NCBI GenBank assembly: GCA_021018815.1
Contig: JAITYX010000180.1
Coordinates: forward strand, 1-64,000
Direction: 5' to 3'
From: Talinum fruticosum
Lineage: Eukaryota > Streptophyta > Magnoliopsida > Caryophyllales > Talinaceae
Length of the DNA stretch: 64,000 nt
This document shows positions 36,805-48,039 of the stretch, one piece after another. How positions within the stretch are numbered: position 1 is the first letter of the stretch; every line of letters begins with the position of its first letter. A program made the translations under genes and the position numbers. Under the pieces are notes generated by a model, which ran no database searches, had not been told where the DNA came from, and saw nothing but the letters and a program-made list of their open reading frames with translations.

Positions 36805-37095
36805 ATGCAGCATAAGAATAAAATCATGAGGTGAATGGAAATATCTACCTCTAAATTCCAACTAATGATTTTTTTTTTTTTAAGTCTGAATTCTTACTTA
36901 TTCTGAAGAGGTTCTTTGGTTTCCTTAATTTTTTTCAATTCATTTGGTAAGGGTTTTATCCAGAGATTAAAAAAATGTGTTAAATCAGCACAAATGAATA
37001 TTTAGATAACCAAGACATCATTAGTAATTGGTTACTTGAGTTTTTTTAAGGGATTTGAGTATTTGTTTACTGTCGAGAAAGATATAAATCAGATT
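36805..37095. repeat. Dispersed repeat, copy 2
   Basis: Partner of 18125-18410. The similarity runs from about tatgcagcataagaat to gagaaagatataaat and is interrupted by small indels and by one extra copy of a ttacttgag/gatttgagt phrase here. Confidence 0.7.
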
Positions 37096-37104
37096 CTAAT
37101 AGAG

Positions 37105-37725
37105 TTGGGCGTAGACCCGGCAATCGGCTCATTCGGTTCGGGTTTGATTTAGGTTAAGTTCGGTTTGGGTCAACTTCGAGTCAACCTCGTTAGGGTTCGG
37201 CTTGGGTCAACTTCGGGTCAATCTCGTTCGGGTCGAGTTTGGGTTTGGTTCGGGTTAATTTCGAATGTGGTCAAATTCGGGTCGGTTTCGGTTCGAATTG
37301 GGCCAATGTCGTTTCGGGTAGGTTTCGAGTATGGTTTCAGATTAACCATATACAATACAATATTATCGGATCTACCACCATCCCTTGGTATGGACCCGCT
37401 TGAATATGATTTGAGATCGATCAAAATTGTACCACTACAAGCACAAAAGTCCATTATGAGAGACCCACCAAAAAAATGTGGGTTGGGTCAAATTCGGATT
37501 TACGTCGGTTTGGGTTTGGGTCACTTTTATTCGGGTTCGGGGCTAATTCGATTCGGGTTGTAATCGGTTCAATTATATTTCAAGTCGATTTGGTTTCGGT
37601 GTCAGTTCATTTCAATTTTTGAGTCAAAATCGATTCACCTGTTTCGGATGTCGATTTGGGTTTCGGATCGTTCCGATTGACCCGTTTGGTTCGGGTTAGT
37701 TTTGTCGAGTCTAGTTGGGCGTCAT
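37105..37725. mobile_element. ttcgggt-rich interspersed element, possibly hAT-like
   Basis: The segment begins agagttgggcgtagacccgg and ends agttgggcgtcatctctta. It is filled with ttcgggt, ggtcaa and ttggttcg words. The ends show weak inverted similarity (agagttgg versus agagatga), typical of decayed miniature hAT elements of plants. No clear target duplication was found. The 132-codon open frame across it is a repeat artefact. Confidence 0.4.
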
Positions 37726-38930
37726 CTCTTAAAAAAAGTATATATATAATCTTATAATTACTAAAAAAATATCTTATTTCAACCTAAATTAATATGTTAC
37801 GTAATTTAAGTGATCAAATTTTCAATAGTTACAATTAATTATTACGTATAATTTTTTTATATTTTTCAGCTGCGTCGATGAGAATAAAATAAGATTCTAA
37901 CGAGATCAACCCTATCTTTGAGAATATATCATACGTATATTTTTATAACAGTAAAAAGTTATGTATAAAAAAATGACACAATTTATAAGTTATAACACCA
38001 TTATACTATTCAATCAAACTAACTCATTTTTAAATTTTATATATAATAATATAAATTTTAAGTTGAGATAAGACATTTAAGAAGTATTTAGTTTGGTAAA
38101 TTAATTTTATTGAAAATGTATAATGCGTGCTACTTGAGCTTGACTAGGACCTATACCTACCTACTTGGGGTGACAACTTTCCCTTATCGTCGGCAATTTA
38201 TGTTGAAAATGTATAATGGCTTGGGGATTGCAATTTGGAAAACAACTTGTCATGGAAGTAAATGCAAAACTTTATAACCTGAATGAAGCAATTAAAACTG
38301 GTCAGGTCTCTATGATAATACAAATGTCATTGCACTATAAGTACACACATATCGGATATATATTGGTATTGCACTTTCTAGTAGCCAATTAAGGCCAATA
38401 TACACTCTCGGTCGCCACCATCACCACATATGCAATAATGGAAGTCTCAATCGACATGATTTTTTTAAAGGTTGGATCTATTATATTATACAAAAATTTA
38501 TATAATGAAGTAGGAAACACATATTCAAGTTAAAGAATGGAAGTTGTGATAATAATATAATGCTGCAAATAGATAGAAGAAAGTATATTTACTATTAATT
38601 TTGTTGAAATAAAGATCTCTTCTGATTTTTTTAATTTATTATTGTTAGAAAATTATCTATACCGAAGTTGTATGCTTTTTATTAATGGAATTTTTTTCTA
38701 TTAGAAAATGGAGTTGATGGGAAAAAAGATAAAATTTTAATTTAAACAAATGGTGAAACACCAACTATAATCATTTTTCTTTATAACATTCACACTTAAG
38801 CATATATATTTGTTAGAACAAAAAAATAAGAGAAAATATGGTCCAAACACCAAAAGAAAAATTTGCCAGCCGTTGAATTAAAATGGATTCATGCAAATGT
38901 TTTTTATTAAAAAAATGACAAGGCATGAAG
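37726..38930. other. AT-rich intergenic DNA, nothing recognised
   Basis: No open frame with motifs, terminal repeat or RNA signal is evident. Confidence 0.35.
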
Positions 38931-39630
38931 TAGGGGTGAGCGGTTCCGGTACCCTCTCCTAAAATCGGGAACCTTACCCTTACCCTATTTGACCGGTTCC
39001 TGAATTTTAGGAACCTTACCTTTACCCTGTTTGACCGGTTTCTAAATTTTAGGAACCTTACCCGAACCTCGGGTTCCAATTCTAGTTCCAGGGTACCCTG
39101 TTCACACCATTATTCTTATGAAAAAAATTTTAAGTCTTTAAAAACTTACAAACATCAACTCACGTTAATCATTTAATTAGTTAAAGTTCAACAAGCAAAC
39201 AATTAAATACCACAATTTTTAGGAATTTTTTACAAAATCAAAGTTGGTAGTAAAAACAACGTTCTTAAAGGGGATGTGATCAAAATCTTACAAAGTCTCT
39301 TCAAAAACTAATACGACCAAATGTCTCAAGTTCATTAACTAAATTTAAATAAAAATAATGCAACATTTAAACTTCCATTGCATCTTCAACGAAATAACTT
39401 ATCCATCACCGTCGGTAAGAGCTATGAAATATAAAATAAAATACCCTTTGAACAGTTCCAGGTTACTGGTTCCATGATTTCATTTTAGAAATCTTACCCT
39501 TACCGTTTGACCGGTTCCTAAATTTTATTAACATTACCCTTACTCGTTTGACCGGTTCCGGTACCGGAACCTTACCCATTTGACCGGTTCCGGTCCGATT
39601 CCGAGTACCCATCAGTCATGCCCACCCCTA
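38931..39630. mobile_element. hAT-like miniature element (ggttccggtacc family)
   Basis: The left end taggggtgagcggttcc and the reversed right end taggggtgggcatgac form the inverted repeat of a common plant hAT MITE. Flanking 8-mers gcatgaag and gtgtaaag agree at five of eight positions, an eroded target duplication. Inside, ccttaccctatttgaccggttcc phrases repeat on both sides. Confidence 0.7.
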
Positions 39631-40524
39631 GTGTAAAGGGTAATACAGAATATAAATCCCTAAGAGATTAAAAAACCAATTAGACAAGTTACTTGTTCAT
39701 TGAAAATTTAGGGGCATTTGTGTAAATATTGTAAAATAGTTGGTTATTACTTTTCGAGTTACTTTTTATCTTTCTTCCCCGTTTCATATTCATCTTTTCT
39801 TTCATTTTGCCTCTGCCTTGCAAAACTCTCCCTCTTTCTCTCTCCATCTCTGTTCTCCATCATCTGTATGTATAATTCAATGGAACTCACAAACTAAATG
39901 AGTTTTGTCTACCCATTCTTGTGTTACCACTGTTGAATTTTTTCATCGTCAATCTCCCACTTCTTCTTTTCTATTCCTCTTATTATAATTTGTTGTTATG
40001 GTTTGGAACTGACTGGGTTTTCTTGAATATTCTCAGGTTCATTGGCTATCGAAATCATGATTTAAGTGATTCTGGATTTTACATGTGTTGTTCATTATCG
40101 GGTTTTTCCTTCAATTCTTACGTCTTTTAAGCGTTAGATTCTTCTTTGATTGTGCTTCTTTCCTTCGTATTTGCGTTTACTTTGCAAATATCACTCTGGA
40201 ATGGTTGACCAATTACTGTTGTGAAATTAGGGATGCAAGTAGTTACTTGTATCGGCGGGGCATTTGTAATTGGGGCATAATGTCTTTGCTGCTTGCATTT
40301 GCCCGCTTCTTGGTCTTCTTCCCCCTCTTGATCGGTCTTCCTTGCCCATGATTTTTATGACAAGCCTACCTAGATGGCTGCAATACCATCGCCTTCATCT
40401 CTTTACGTCAAGTAGAGGCCCAACAAAGATGGACAAACCAACAAGAAACCCTACTTGAGAACCCTTCAAAATCCACTCCACTTCGCTCTTTGAACTCCAT
40501 TCGATTCATCCGGGTATGCTGGTG
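39631..40524 (+). other. Pyrimidine-rich, leader-like region, no gene identified
   Basis: The stretch 39770-39870 is rich in ctctc and ttcatc words, like a plant 5' leader. It is followed by several overlapping short open frames up to 88 codons (39921-40458). None has a recognisable motif or a good continuation. It may be a decayed gene start or retrotransposon leader. Confidence 0.25.
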
Positions 40525-41065
40525 TTATTGATTCCTGCTGCATTCTGATCCATTCTGATTTATGATGGTGAAGGCTTTAAGGACTTTTTCCATTTTAACG
40601 TCATTGCCTTTGAAAGTGAGAACCAATGTTACTTGGTAGCCATGCCCACTTAAATATTCTAATTGCAACTTCTTTTCACCGGAAATCATTGACCCCGAGT
40701 TAGGGATAAATTGTGTTGTGACCTCACCACCGAAGTTATTGGAAGCGAGGTCCAATATTTGAATCAATGGTCCATTTGAGTCTTTACCTAGGCAGGAACA
40801 ATTCCACCAAATTTATTTATTGGACTTTAAAATCAGAACTTGCAAATTAGAGAAGTTCTTGAACCGACAAGGGAAGGTAGCATTTAGTTCGTTATACCGA
40901 AGATCTAAAACTGTTAGTTGGTCGGAGATCTTGGAGCATGTCCTTGCAAAAAAATCTCACTCAACTCGAGAATTTCTAATACACAGGCTTCTCAAAATTT
41001 ATCGGGGATAGTACACGGTTAGCCCTTAAGTCCAGCAGAGCAAGATTTTGAGACTTTGCAATTAG

Positions 41066-41237
41066 TAGGGGTGAGCAAAAATTCCGGGTACCCGGTTCCG
41101 GACCGGAACCGGTCCGGACCCGGTTGGACCGGGACCGGGACCGGGTCCAATTTGTAGGACCCGGTTATAACCGGGTCTGGGACCGAGTAGTAAAATCTTG
41201 GACCCGGTCCCGGACCCGGTCCCGGTTACCCGGTTTT

Positions 41238-41279
<42 letters not shown>

Positions 41280-41579
41280 ACCCTAACTAATCTTGGACCC
41301 GGCCTTGAGTCTTTGTTTGCTTTGCCTAAAAAAAATCAAATAGTTAAAATATAGGATAATTATTGCCTAAAATTTTACCAAAAAAATTGTAAAAAGTATA
41401 AAAACAAAAATGATAATTGAAAAACTAAAAAAAAAAAAAAAAGGACAGCAACCGGGTACCGGTCCCGGAACCAGTTCCAACCGGGTCCGGGACCGGGTCC
41501 TGATTTTGGACCCGGTTGCAACCGGGACCGGGACCGGGTCCGGCCAAAACGACCGGGTACCCGGTCCCGCTCAGCCCTA
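41066..41579. mobile_element. hAT-like MITE inserted in the LRR pseudogene
   Basis: The ends taggggtgagcaaaaat and, reversed, tagggctgagcgggac are inverted repeats. The exact 8-bp duplication gcaattag flanks the element (41058-41065 and 41580-41587), diagnostic of hAT. The interior is dominated by gggaccgggaccggg and ggacccggt words in both orientations, able to fold back, around an (AT)n run. Confidence 0.92.
41244..41275. repeat. (AT)n microsatellite
   Basis: Short AT run in the middle of the hAT MITE. Confidence 0.9.
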
Positions 41580-41820
41580 GCAATTAGGCATTCAAGAATG
41601 GTCTCTTTTAGCTGTTTATCATCAAGTGTCAAATAAATAAATTGGTTTAGTTTGCAAAGAGCATCAGGGATCCTCCCAACCAAATTGTTAGATGATGCGT
41701 TAAGATACTCAAGTGAAGACACATACTCAAGTGAAGGAGGTATTTCTCCTGTTAGACTATTATTATAGATTGAAATATATTCAAAATTTGACAAGTGGTA
41801 AATGAACTTCCACATAATAG

Positions 41821-42878
41821 TTTAGTCACCATAGAAATTGATTTTGTTGAGGGTTTACAAATAACGACCGAAACCCAAGAGAAATTGGAGTTGGCACATA
41901 GAATTAATTATTCGTATGCCAATTTCTTGATTTAAAAAATTACTAAGAGAAAATTGAGCATTTTTATGAAAAAAACTACTAAAATCAGTATCTACACAAA
42001 TTCCTATTTTAAAATAATCATTCCTTTTTCATACCTTTGTTGGATTCTCTCATTTGTGTGTTCATACTTTTCTTATTTTTTGGGTTTTTTTGGGAGAAAT
42101 TCCATTCTTTGGGCCTTTACTTTTAGTGGAGAAGTTGATGAAGGACACATGAATGTATCTTCTCATTCTTGATGATTAATTTGCATCACTTGACCACTTA
42201 CTCAAGATATATGCTGGGTGCCCGATAACAGAGTGTCCTCTCGTAAATCATTTTGCTTTCATCTTTTTTTGGAGGGAATGGAGTTTGCTTTCATCTTACT
42301 ACCATTGGTTGTCCTGTTGTCTGTCAATAAGGAAATTCATTTGTAAAGATTAATTTGTAAAGATTAATGGCAGTGTTGGGAGGTAAAAGTTCTTTTGCCT
42401 TAACGAGTACATTAGAATGACAAGAATTCATTGTATATTGCTCCTTAATTGGTGTATAAGAATTCATTCTATATTGCTCCTCAATTGGTGTATTTGTGGG
42501 AATTACAAACATTTTGTCAAATTATTAATAGACTCCTGATTTTTTTTTCTCCACCAGCCTTCAAAAGGTTTATGTGCTGACCATTTGCAGTGTTCATTAT
42601 ACCATGATTTACAAGTGTTATTTAGAATGATATGTACTTATTTTGGCAGTTGTTCACCCTCCCCCAATTTCTAAAGTGAATTTGATATGCTAGGGTATGA
42701 TTATAAGTTGTGGTTATTCAACAGTTGCAGCAACTAAGTATATTTGCAACTAAGTATATTTGCCCAACTATTGTTTGTTGTGTATTGAACTGTTTGTTTG
42801 TTATATAGGGTTGATAAATATTTGTCCAATTGTTGTTTGCTGTGCCTTGAACTGTTTGTTTGTTATATAGGATTGATG
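41821..42878. other. Spacer, nothing recognised
   Basis: Contains small local duplications: aagaattcat...tatattgctcct occurs twice at 42420-42485, and gaactgtttgtttgttatatagg(a/g)ttgat twice at 42787-42876. The second duplication lies just before the RPA-like exon. Confidence 0.45.
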
Positions 42879-43583
42879 AGTCCGATTAGGAAATTCGTTG
42901 GTGAGCTCACTGAAAGACCTGGACCCTACACTATTAAGGTTAAGGTTGTTGAAAAATGGAAGCCTATAGTTTCACCCAAAAAACCAACTTCCAAAAATTT
43001 GTGTTGCAAGATGATAAGGTGATAAGGTTATGTATTGAATTGTTGTATTAATTTTTATGTTTAATTAGTGTTTACTTAAAATTTTTTAAATTATCTAATT
43101 GTAGGGGAAAAGATACAAGGTACTGTATTTGGTGATGATGTTGACCATTATGACAATGCACTTTATCAACACAAAGAGTATGAAATTTCAAATGCACCTC
43201 TAAAGCTTATCAAAGAAAATTTACGCAGTAGGGCAAATGAGGTTGAGATGTATTTTAACACAAATACAGTTATTCGCCCTTTATTCCATTCAAATATTAA
43301 TGATAATATACCTGAGTTTCGTGACCTATCATCAATTGATCCTGTACCAAGGTCAAAAGAATTTTACGGTAATAGTTATTCTTAATTTTGTTTATTTAAT
43401 CATTTTGGTGTTTATGGATGCAATATTGGAGTATCAAATTTATTTGTACTAATCTTTCATAATTTGGAGTGTTCTTTTAGACATCCTTGGAGTTGTTCTT
43501 TTGGTTGCTCCCACAAAACACATCAGAAAACAAGAAGGTGCAAGAGAGGTTGATGTGCGTGAGATAGTTGTTATTGACCAAAG
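42879..43583 (+). pseudogene. RPA1-like OB-fold protein, partial (three exons)
   Basis: The pieces resemble the large subunit of replication protein A, a single-stranded-DNA-binding protein. Exon 1 (42879 to about 43020) starts MSPIRKFVGELTERPGPYT, but the expected QKFVLQDDK ending lies one base out of frame, so a frameshift is likely. Exon 2 (from 43105 or 43113 to 43368) reads IQGTVFGDDVDHYDNALYQ and then YEISNAPLKL. It ends at a GT donor, and exon 3 (43481-43583) reads ILGVVLLVAPTKH and REVDVREIVVIDQ up to another GT donor. No later exon was found; a tandem repeat follows. RPA-like genes of this type are common cargo of plant Helitrons. Confidence 0.65.
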
Positions 43584-43680
43584 GTATGTATATGACGTCA
43601 AGTTCTATACATTGATGCAATCGGTTATGATTTATTTCCTACACAGTTTTAAGGGTTTGTTTAAAGTTTAAACCATATTA

Positions 43681-44095
43681 TTTTGGGTTAAATAAACTGC
43701 TGCTGGCCACCACGGCCTGCCCCACAGCCTGTGGGCGCACCCATACCGGGTATTTTGGGTTAAATAAACTGCTGTTGGCCACCACGGCCTGCCCCATAGC
43801 CTGTAGGAGCACCATGAGTATTCATATATATATTGGCATCACGGGACAAAGCCCTCAGGTTGTGGGAATTCAAAATTGCTTTGGAGGTCTCCACGGACCT
43901 TCCCACGGCCTGTGGGAGCACCCGCGGTGGGTATTTTAGATTAAATAAACTGCTACTGGCCACCACGGCCTGCCCCACAGCCTGTGGGAGCACCATGAGT
44001 ATTCATATATATATTGGCATTGGCTAATTATTAACATTGGCTATGTATATATATTATTTCATATATGTATTCATATATATATTGGCATTGGACAG
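43681..44095. repeat. GC-rich tandem repeat block
   Basis: Three good units begin ttaaataaactgctg at 43687, 43759 and (variant) 43940 and share ggccaccacggcctgcccca...agcctgt. Units two and three also share agcaccatgagtattcatatat. A diverged unit lies between them (43850-43930), and the attcatatatatattggcattgg tail is repeated again near 44070. The first period is 72 bp. Confidence 0.85.
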
Positions 44096-45240
44096 TTCTA
44101 CTCACCATGAGTTTTGAAGTTTGATAATGGCTCAAATTGGGTGGGCCTTGGGTGATCAGGTGTATATATAGTTCACATAGACCTTGTACTCATGGAATGA
44201 AGAATGAAATGAAGTGGCATTGGCTTAGCTTAACATGGCAATAAATATCCTACTGCTTTTAAGAATGTTGAGAAATCCTTAAGTGTCGACTCATGTACTC
44301 ATCATTGAAATTTACAATCTCAGTTATCACATATTTCACTTGAATCACATGCATCAATTGTAATAACTCACATTTACAAAATTCACTTCAAACTTCTTCT
44401 ATTTGAGAATTTTTCTTAGTGTATTTTGTTGGTTGTCCTCTAAAATTTACTTAACACTAAAACCTCACTATCATATTTAATGCTTACGTGTCTCTGAAAA
44501 TAAGTTACATATTTCTTTGAATATGATGTATTTTGCCCTTAGATCCGACTAATTTCATGATTCCTTATGTGAAGTTCTATTAAATATAATTTAAAAATTT
44601 TAACCTTAAAAATCTAAAAATAGCTATTAATTATAATTTAAAAATTTTTAACTTTAAATTAAAAATCTAAAAAAGGGCACACAATTTGAACTAACTGAAA
44701 GTAGATATGATCAATTACCGAGCCTCATAACAGTTTTTTTTTTTTCCAATTAGTAACGAGTAATTATCCACACAAATAGGATGGAAACTAACATGTTTTA
44801 TCCTTTAAGGGAGGAAACCAACGTGTCTTATCCTTTAAGGGGAGGAAACTAACATGGCTTATCCTAAGTTCAATCATTTATAATTATTGATATAAATAAA
44901 CACACAAGAAAATAACGTTTTACAACTTTTGTGCTTCTACTAATATGCTATCATCAACTTAATTTAAGTTGAATACAAAAATTAACCCACAATTTGGTCT
45001 TATAAGTTTTAATTATGATGTCCTTATTTTACCCACTATTTTATTTCTCTTAGTATTCATGTTCACTACATTCAACACCAAATAATTTACGTTTCACTAA
45101 CTATGTCTTATGCATAAAAGATCTATACATAAATACATAAAATCTATATATATATATATACACTAACTTTACAATTAAAATAAATATATATTCACACAAT
45201 TTAAAATCCACTTCAATTAAAATTAATATAATTAAAAAAA
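44096..45240. other. AT-rich DNA before the Helitron end, no gene recognised
   Basis: Contains a triplicated phrase ggaggaaac(c/t)aac(a/g)tg(t/g)cttatcc at 44770-44865. No coding signal was seen. Confidence 0.4.
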
Positions 45241-45268
45241 TAAAAATAAAACTACATAATATATTTAC

Positions 45269-45298
45269 CGCACGCATCGCGTGCGAAGGTTCAACTAG
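45269..45298 (+). mobile_element. Helitron-type 3' terminus
   Basis: A 7-bp stem cgcacgc/gcgtgcg with an atc loop (45269-45285) is followed nine bases later by ctag (45295-45298) and a T. This is the hairpin-CTAG ending of plant Helitrons, which insert between A and T. The 5' TC end was not located. The element could include the RPA-like exons at 42879-43583 or be a shorter non-autonomous copy. Confidence 0.7.
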
Positions 45299-45696
45299 TG
45301 TTTAAAAAAGGCCAATATTGTCGCCTCAATGCTTTCCCCAATTCAGAAAATTACCCTTACTTTGTATTGCACCCATAAAAATGGTTTATTCATCGAGTGA
45401 AATAGCATGACACAAGAATATGTTCCACGAATCGGAAAAATCAAACACACCGTTGCATTTTTGCACAAAATATGGAGACAAGCCTAATCTCTAGGAGTGC
45501 GGCCTCATATCTCAAATAGGCCCAAGATCATTAGGCCCATTATTATGATGGATCAGGGATGTCACAATTCAGGGAGTGAATTTCCTCAGCTTTCTTCATT
45601 ACCATATAGTTTTACTAAATGAGTGTAGAATCCTTTCAAATTTAGTTTGCTAGGCACATAGGGAGACGCAACCCTGGAATAGAGAAACAAGGGTAT

Positions 45697-46149
45697 CTAA
45701 GAAGTACCGGATTCAAAATTTTGATTGATTTTTCCGACTAACAGTTGCATGGGACCTTGGTACACATCACATGCATCCGACCCTATATCTAAAGTAATGA
45801 GAGACATCGTCAAGTGGAAAATATAATTCGAATCCATAAAACTACACTTATTTCGTGATACGAAAGAGATACACCCTTTATCAAACCGAAAAAGGGTAAT
45901 GAGAGACGGAAATAGAAGTTTACAATTTTCATTCAACATATTGGCATGCATATCTCTTAATCTATCAGGAGATAATACAATATTAAGCCACTTGCTAAAT
46001 GGTAAATAATGGCTAGCTTCCATCACATCTATACTATATATAATAACAATACTTTCAAAATTATCAAATGGTGGCCTGAGAGTAAATTTGAGAGCTTTGT
46101 CCAATATAAATATAATAATTATTCTTGAAAAAAATAGGTTTCCACTCAT
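45697..46149 (-). CDS. Unrecognised 150-residue open frame
   Basis: The frame reads MSGNLFFSRIIIIFILDKAL at the start and ends INQNFESGTS. No domain, signal peptide or repeat was recognised. A segment near its 5' end (46030-46075) is partly repeated at 46272-46330 outside the frame. It may be an exon of an unknown or dead gene, or chance. Confidence 0.2.
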   Translation of the reverse strand: MSGNLFFSRIIIIFILDKALKFTLRPPFDNFESIVIIYSIDVMEASHYLPFSKWLNIVLSPDRLRDMHANMLNENCKLLFPSLITLFRFDKGCISFVSRNKCSFMDSNYIFHLTMSLITLDIGSDACDVYQGPMQLLVGKINQNFESGTS

Positions 46150-46179
46150 CTAAGGACTCTCTAAGTCTCACTTGCCACA

Positions 46180-46254
<75 letters not shown>

Positions 46255-46266
46255 AATAAATAAATA
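46180..46266. repeat. (AAT)n microsatellite, grading to (AAAT)n
   Basis: About 22 AAT units followed by aaat units. The tyrosine-rich minus-strand ORF here is an artefact. Confidence 0.95.
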
Positions 46267-46369
46267 ATAAAAAAACTATACAGTATATAATAATAACCTT
46301 TTCAAATTGGTCAAATAGTACAACGGCAGTGATCGTAGGAGGTTGGTGTAATCTCAACCATAAAAATTA

Positions 46370-47165
46370 TTTGTCCATTAAACATAAGCCATTGATGTTA
46401 ATAATTAAATAAAAAAATTCATCCAAAGGAAAAACAAAAAAGGTTTCCTTTTATAAGTGGACTGTATGCTGAAAATTACTAAATAATAGTATAAAATTAT
46501 CTAATATTAATATAAAAATTAAACAGTAAATAATTAGCCTAATTAATTCTGAAAAATATAAAATAGAAAATAAAAACCAAACTGAGCAGAAAATTAATAA
46601 ATAAAAATTACAGAAAATTATATAATGAACTAAATTAAAAATCTATACAGTATTAAAAGATTTTTTATAATTTTTAGAAAAATTAAACAGAATTAAAACA
46701 AAAACATAATCTAAAACAGAAAGTTAAACAAATAATCAACTCGCACTAAAATAAATATAAAAATAAATAATTAAATTAACTAGAATATTAAACTATTTTC
46801 CGGACTGAAATGTACCCTAAAATCTAAAATCAAAATGAAAAAAATTAAATTTACAAATTTATTAAATTAAAAATTTCCTTTAATCTAAATTAGAAAATAA
46901 ATTTGAAATATGATCAAATCAATTATAAAAATTAAGAAAATTAATACTAAGAGATTAATACTCTAACTCAACCCTATAATAACAATAAAAAAAACTATAG
47001 GAACCTAATTTTAATCTAACTTCTAACAATTTAACTAAAAATAATAAAAAGAAAAAGAAAAAAACTGAAAATTAAAATATGTTAAGACTCAAAATAAAAT
47101 TAGTATAAAATTACCGAGATATTTATAATATTATCAATCAATTTAATTCATTCTCATGTCAATAG
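46370..47165. other. Very AT-rich DNA, no gene recognised
   Basis: Low-complexity sequence dominated by short aaaatta/ataaa words. No coding or RNA signal is present. Confidence 0.45.
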
Positions 47166-47174
47166 TTAGTAAAA

Positions 47175-47285
47175 ACTCAGTCGAGGAGGCTAGTGGCGTG
47201 GTGGCCACTAGCTCTATCCTCCACCCAGACTTACCAAGGTTCGAATCGGGTGGGAGTAATTTTATTTAGGATAAATTTTAGAATA
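47175..47285 (+). mobile_element. tRNA-derived SINE-like head
   Basis: ggctagtggcgtggtgg (A-box-like) and ggttcgaatcg (B-box) are about 36 bp apart, as in the internal RNA polymerase III promoter of plant SINEs. There is no acceptor stem, so it is not a tRNA gene. The 3' end is not defined. Confidence 0.55.
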
Positions 47286-48015
47286 TAATTAAAGGATATT
47301 TTATTGTTTTTAACGGTGTTAAGGTTAACTCACCAATATTTTTAATCTAAAAAGTATAATCTATATTATTTCAAATTTTTGTTTGATTTAATTTTACATT
47401 TGAGAATCACAAGTTATATAGTTTGTTTTTCTCTATGACTTTAAATTTTGACTCTAACTCGAAATCTAATAAGATAGCTATCAAAGTGAACGATTATTGG
47501 AGAATCAAGTTGTGTTGTTGTTGTTTTTTTTTTTTTTTTTTTTTGCTAAATTGTACTTTGAGTGTGAGTGATTAAATTTTACATATTTAATTATATATTT
47601 TTGGTTGGACGAATAAGATATTTCATTAGATAGGAAAATTTGTTTTTCCTTTGCACTAAATATATATTGCAAAGATGTAGTAATAGCTTATGTCATTGTT
47701 TGGTTTATTGGTTTGCTAGGAGGATGTGGTTGAGGTGGTTAAAGAACATGATATCGGTTTCAAACTAATTTTAATTAGTGGTTTCAAGTTTTGAAAGTGA
47801 TTGAATTAACAAAGGTCCGGTCAATTGGAGGAGGTCTTCTATGATTAACATATGAGTTTAATTACTTATTTTCTGTTTTTTATTTTTTATTTTTAATATA
47901 TATTTTTGTCTAATTCGGTTTGTTTGGATCATTATTTTCTCTATCTTTCCACTTACTTTCTAATTTTGTGTCTATTATTCTCTTTTTAAAATACGACATG
48001 CATCTATGGTTAAAA
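47286..48015. other. AT-rich spacer, nothing recognised
   Basis: Contains a (T)n run at 47525-47545. No coding or RNA signal. Confidence 0.35.
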
Positions 48016-48039
48016 TTGTATCCTGCTACGGGTATTAGT

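Larger units (their letters stand above)
40525..41820 (-). pseudogene. Leucine-rich-repeat receptor-like protein, pseudogene fragment
   Basis: On the minus strand the upstream piece (41815-41580) reads LSNFEYISIYNNSLTGEIPPS, SSLEYLNASSNNLVGRIPDAL and LNQFIYLTLDDKQL, consecutive LRRs. After a hAT MITE (41066-41579) the frame-shifted sequence continues with SDQLTVLDLRYNELNATFP and NLQVLILKSNKFGGIVP (about 40930-40810). It then reaches IQILDLASNNFGGEV and the pre-membrane segment around LTFKGNDVKMEKVLKAFTII (40767-40525). This order is that of plant receptor-like proteins used in defence and development. The signal peptide, first repeats and membrane segment are missing, and stops interrupt the frame. 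Confidence 0.85.

Noticed and set aside
37165..37563. 132-codon plus-strand ORF rich in Gly, Arg and Val
   Set aside because: Lies wholly in the ttcgggt-rich repeat element; composition follows the repeat words.
39921..40458. Hydrophobic short ORFs (+) of 62-88 codons
   Set aside because: Overlapping frames in pyrimidine-rich DNA; no conserved motif and no continuation by plausible splicing.
46064..46357. 97-codon minus-strand ORF with a long tyrosine run
   Set aside because: Translation of the (AAT)n microsatellite.
47175..47275. tRNA gene
   Set aside because: B-box ggttcgaatcg is good, but there is no acceptor stem or normal anticodon arm.
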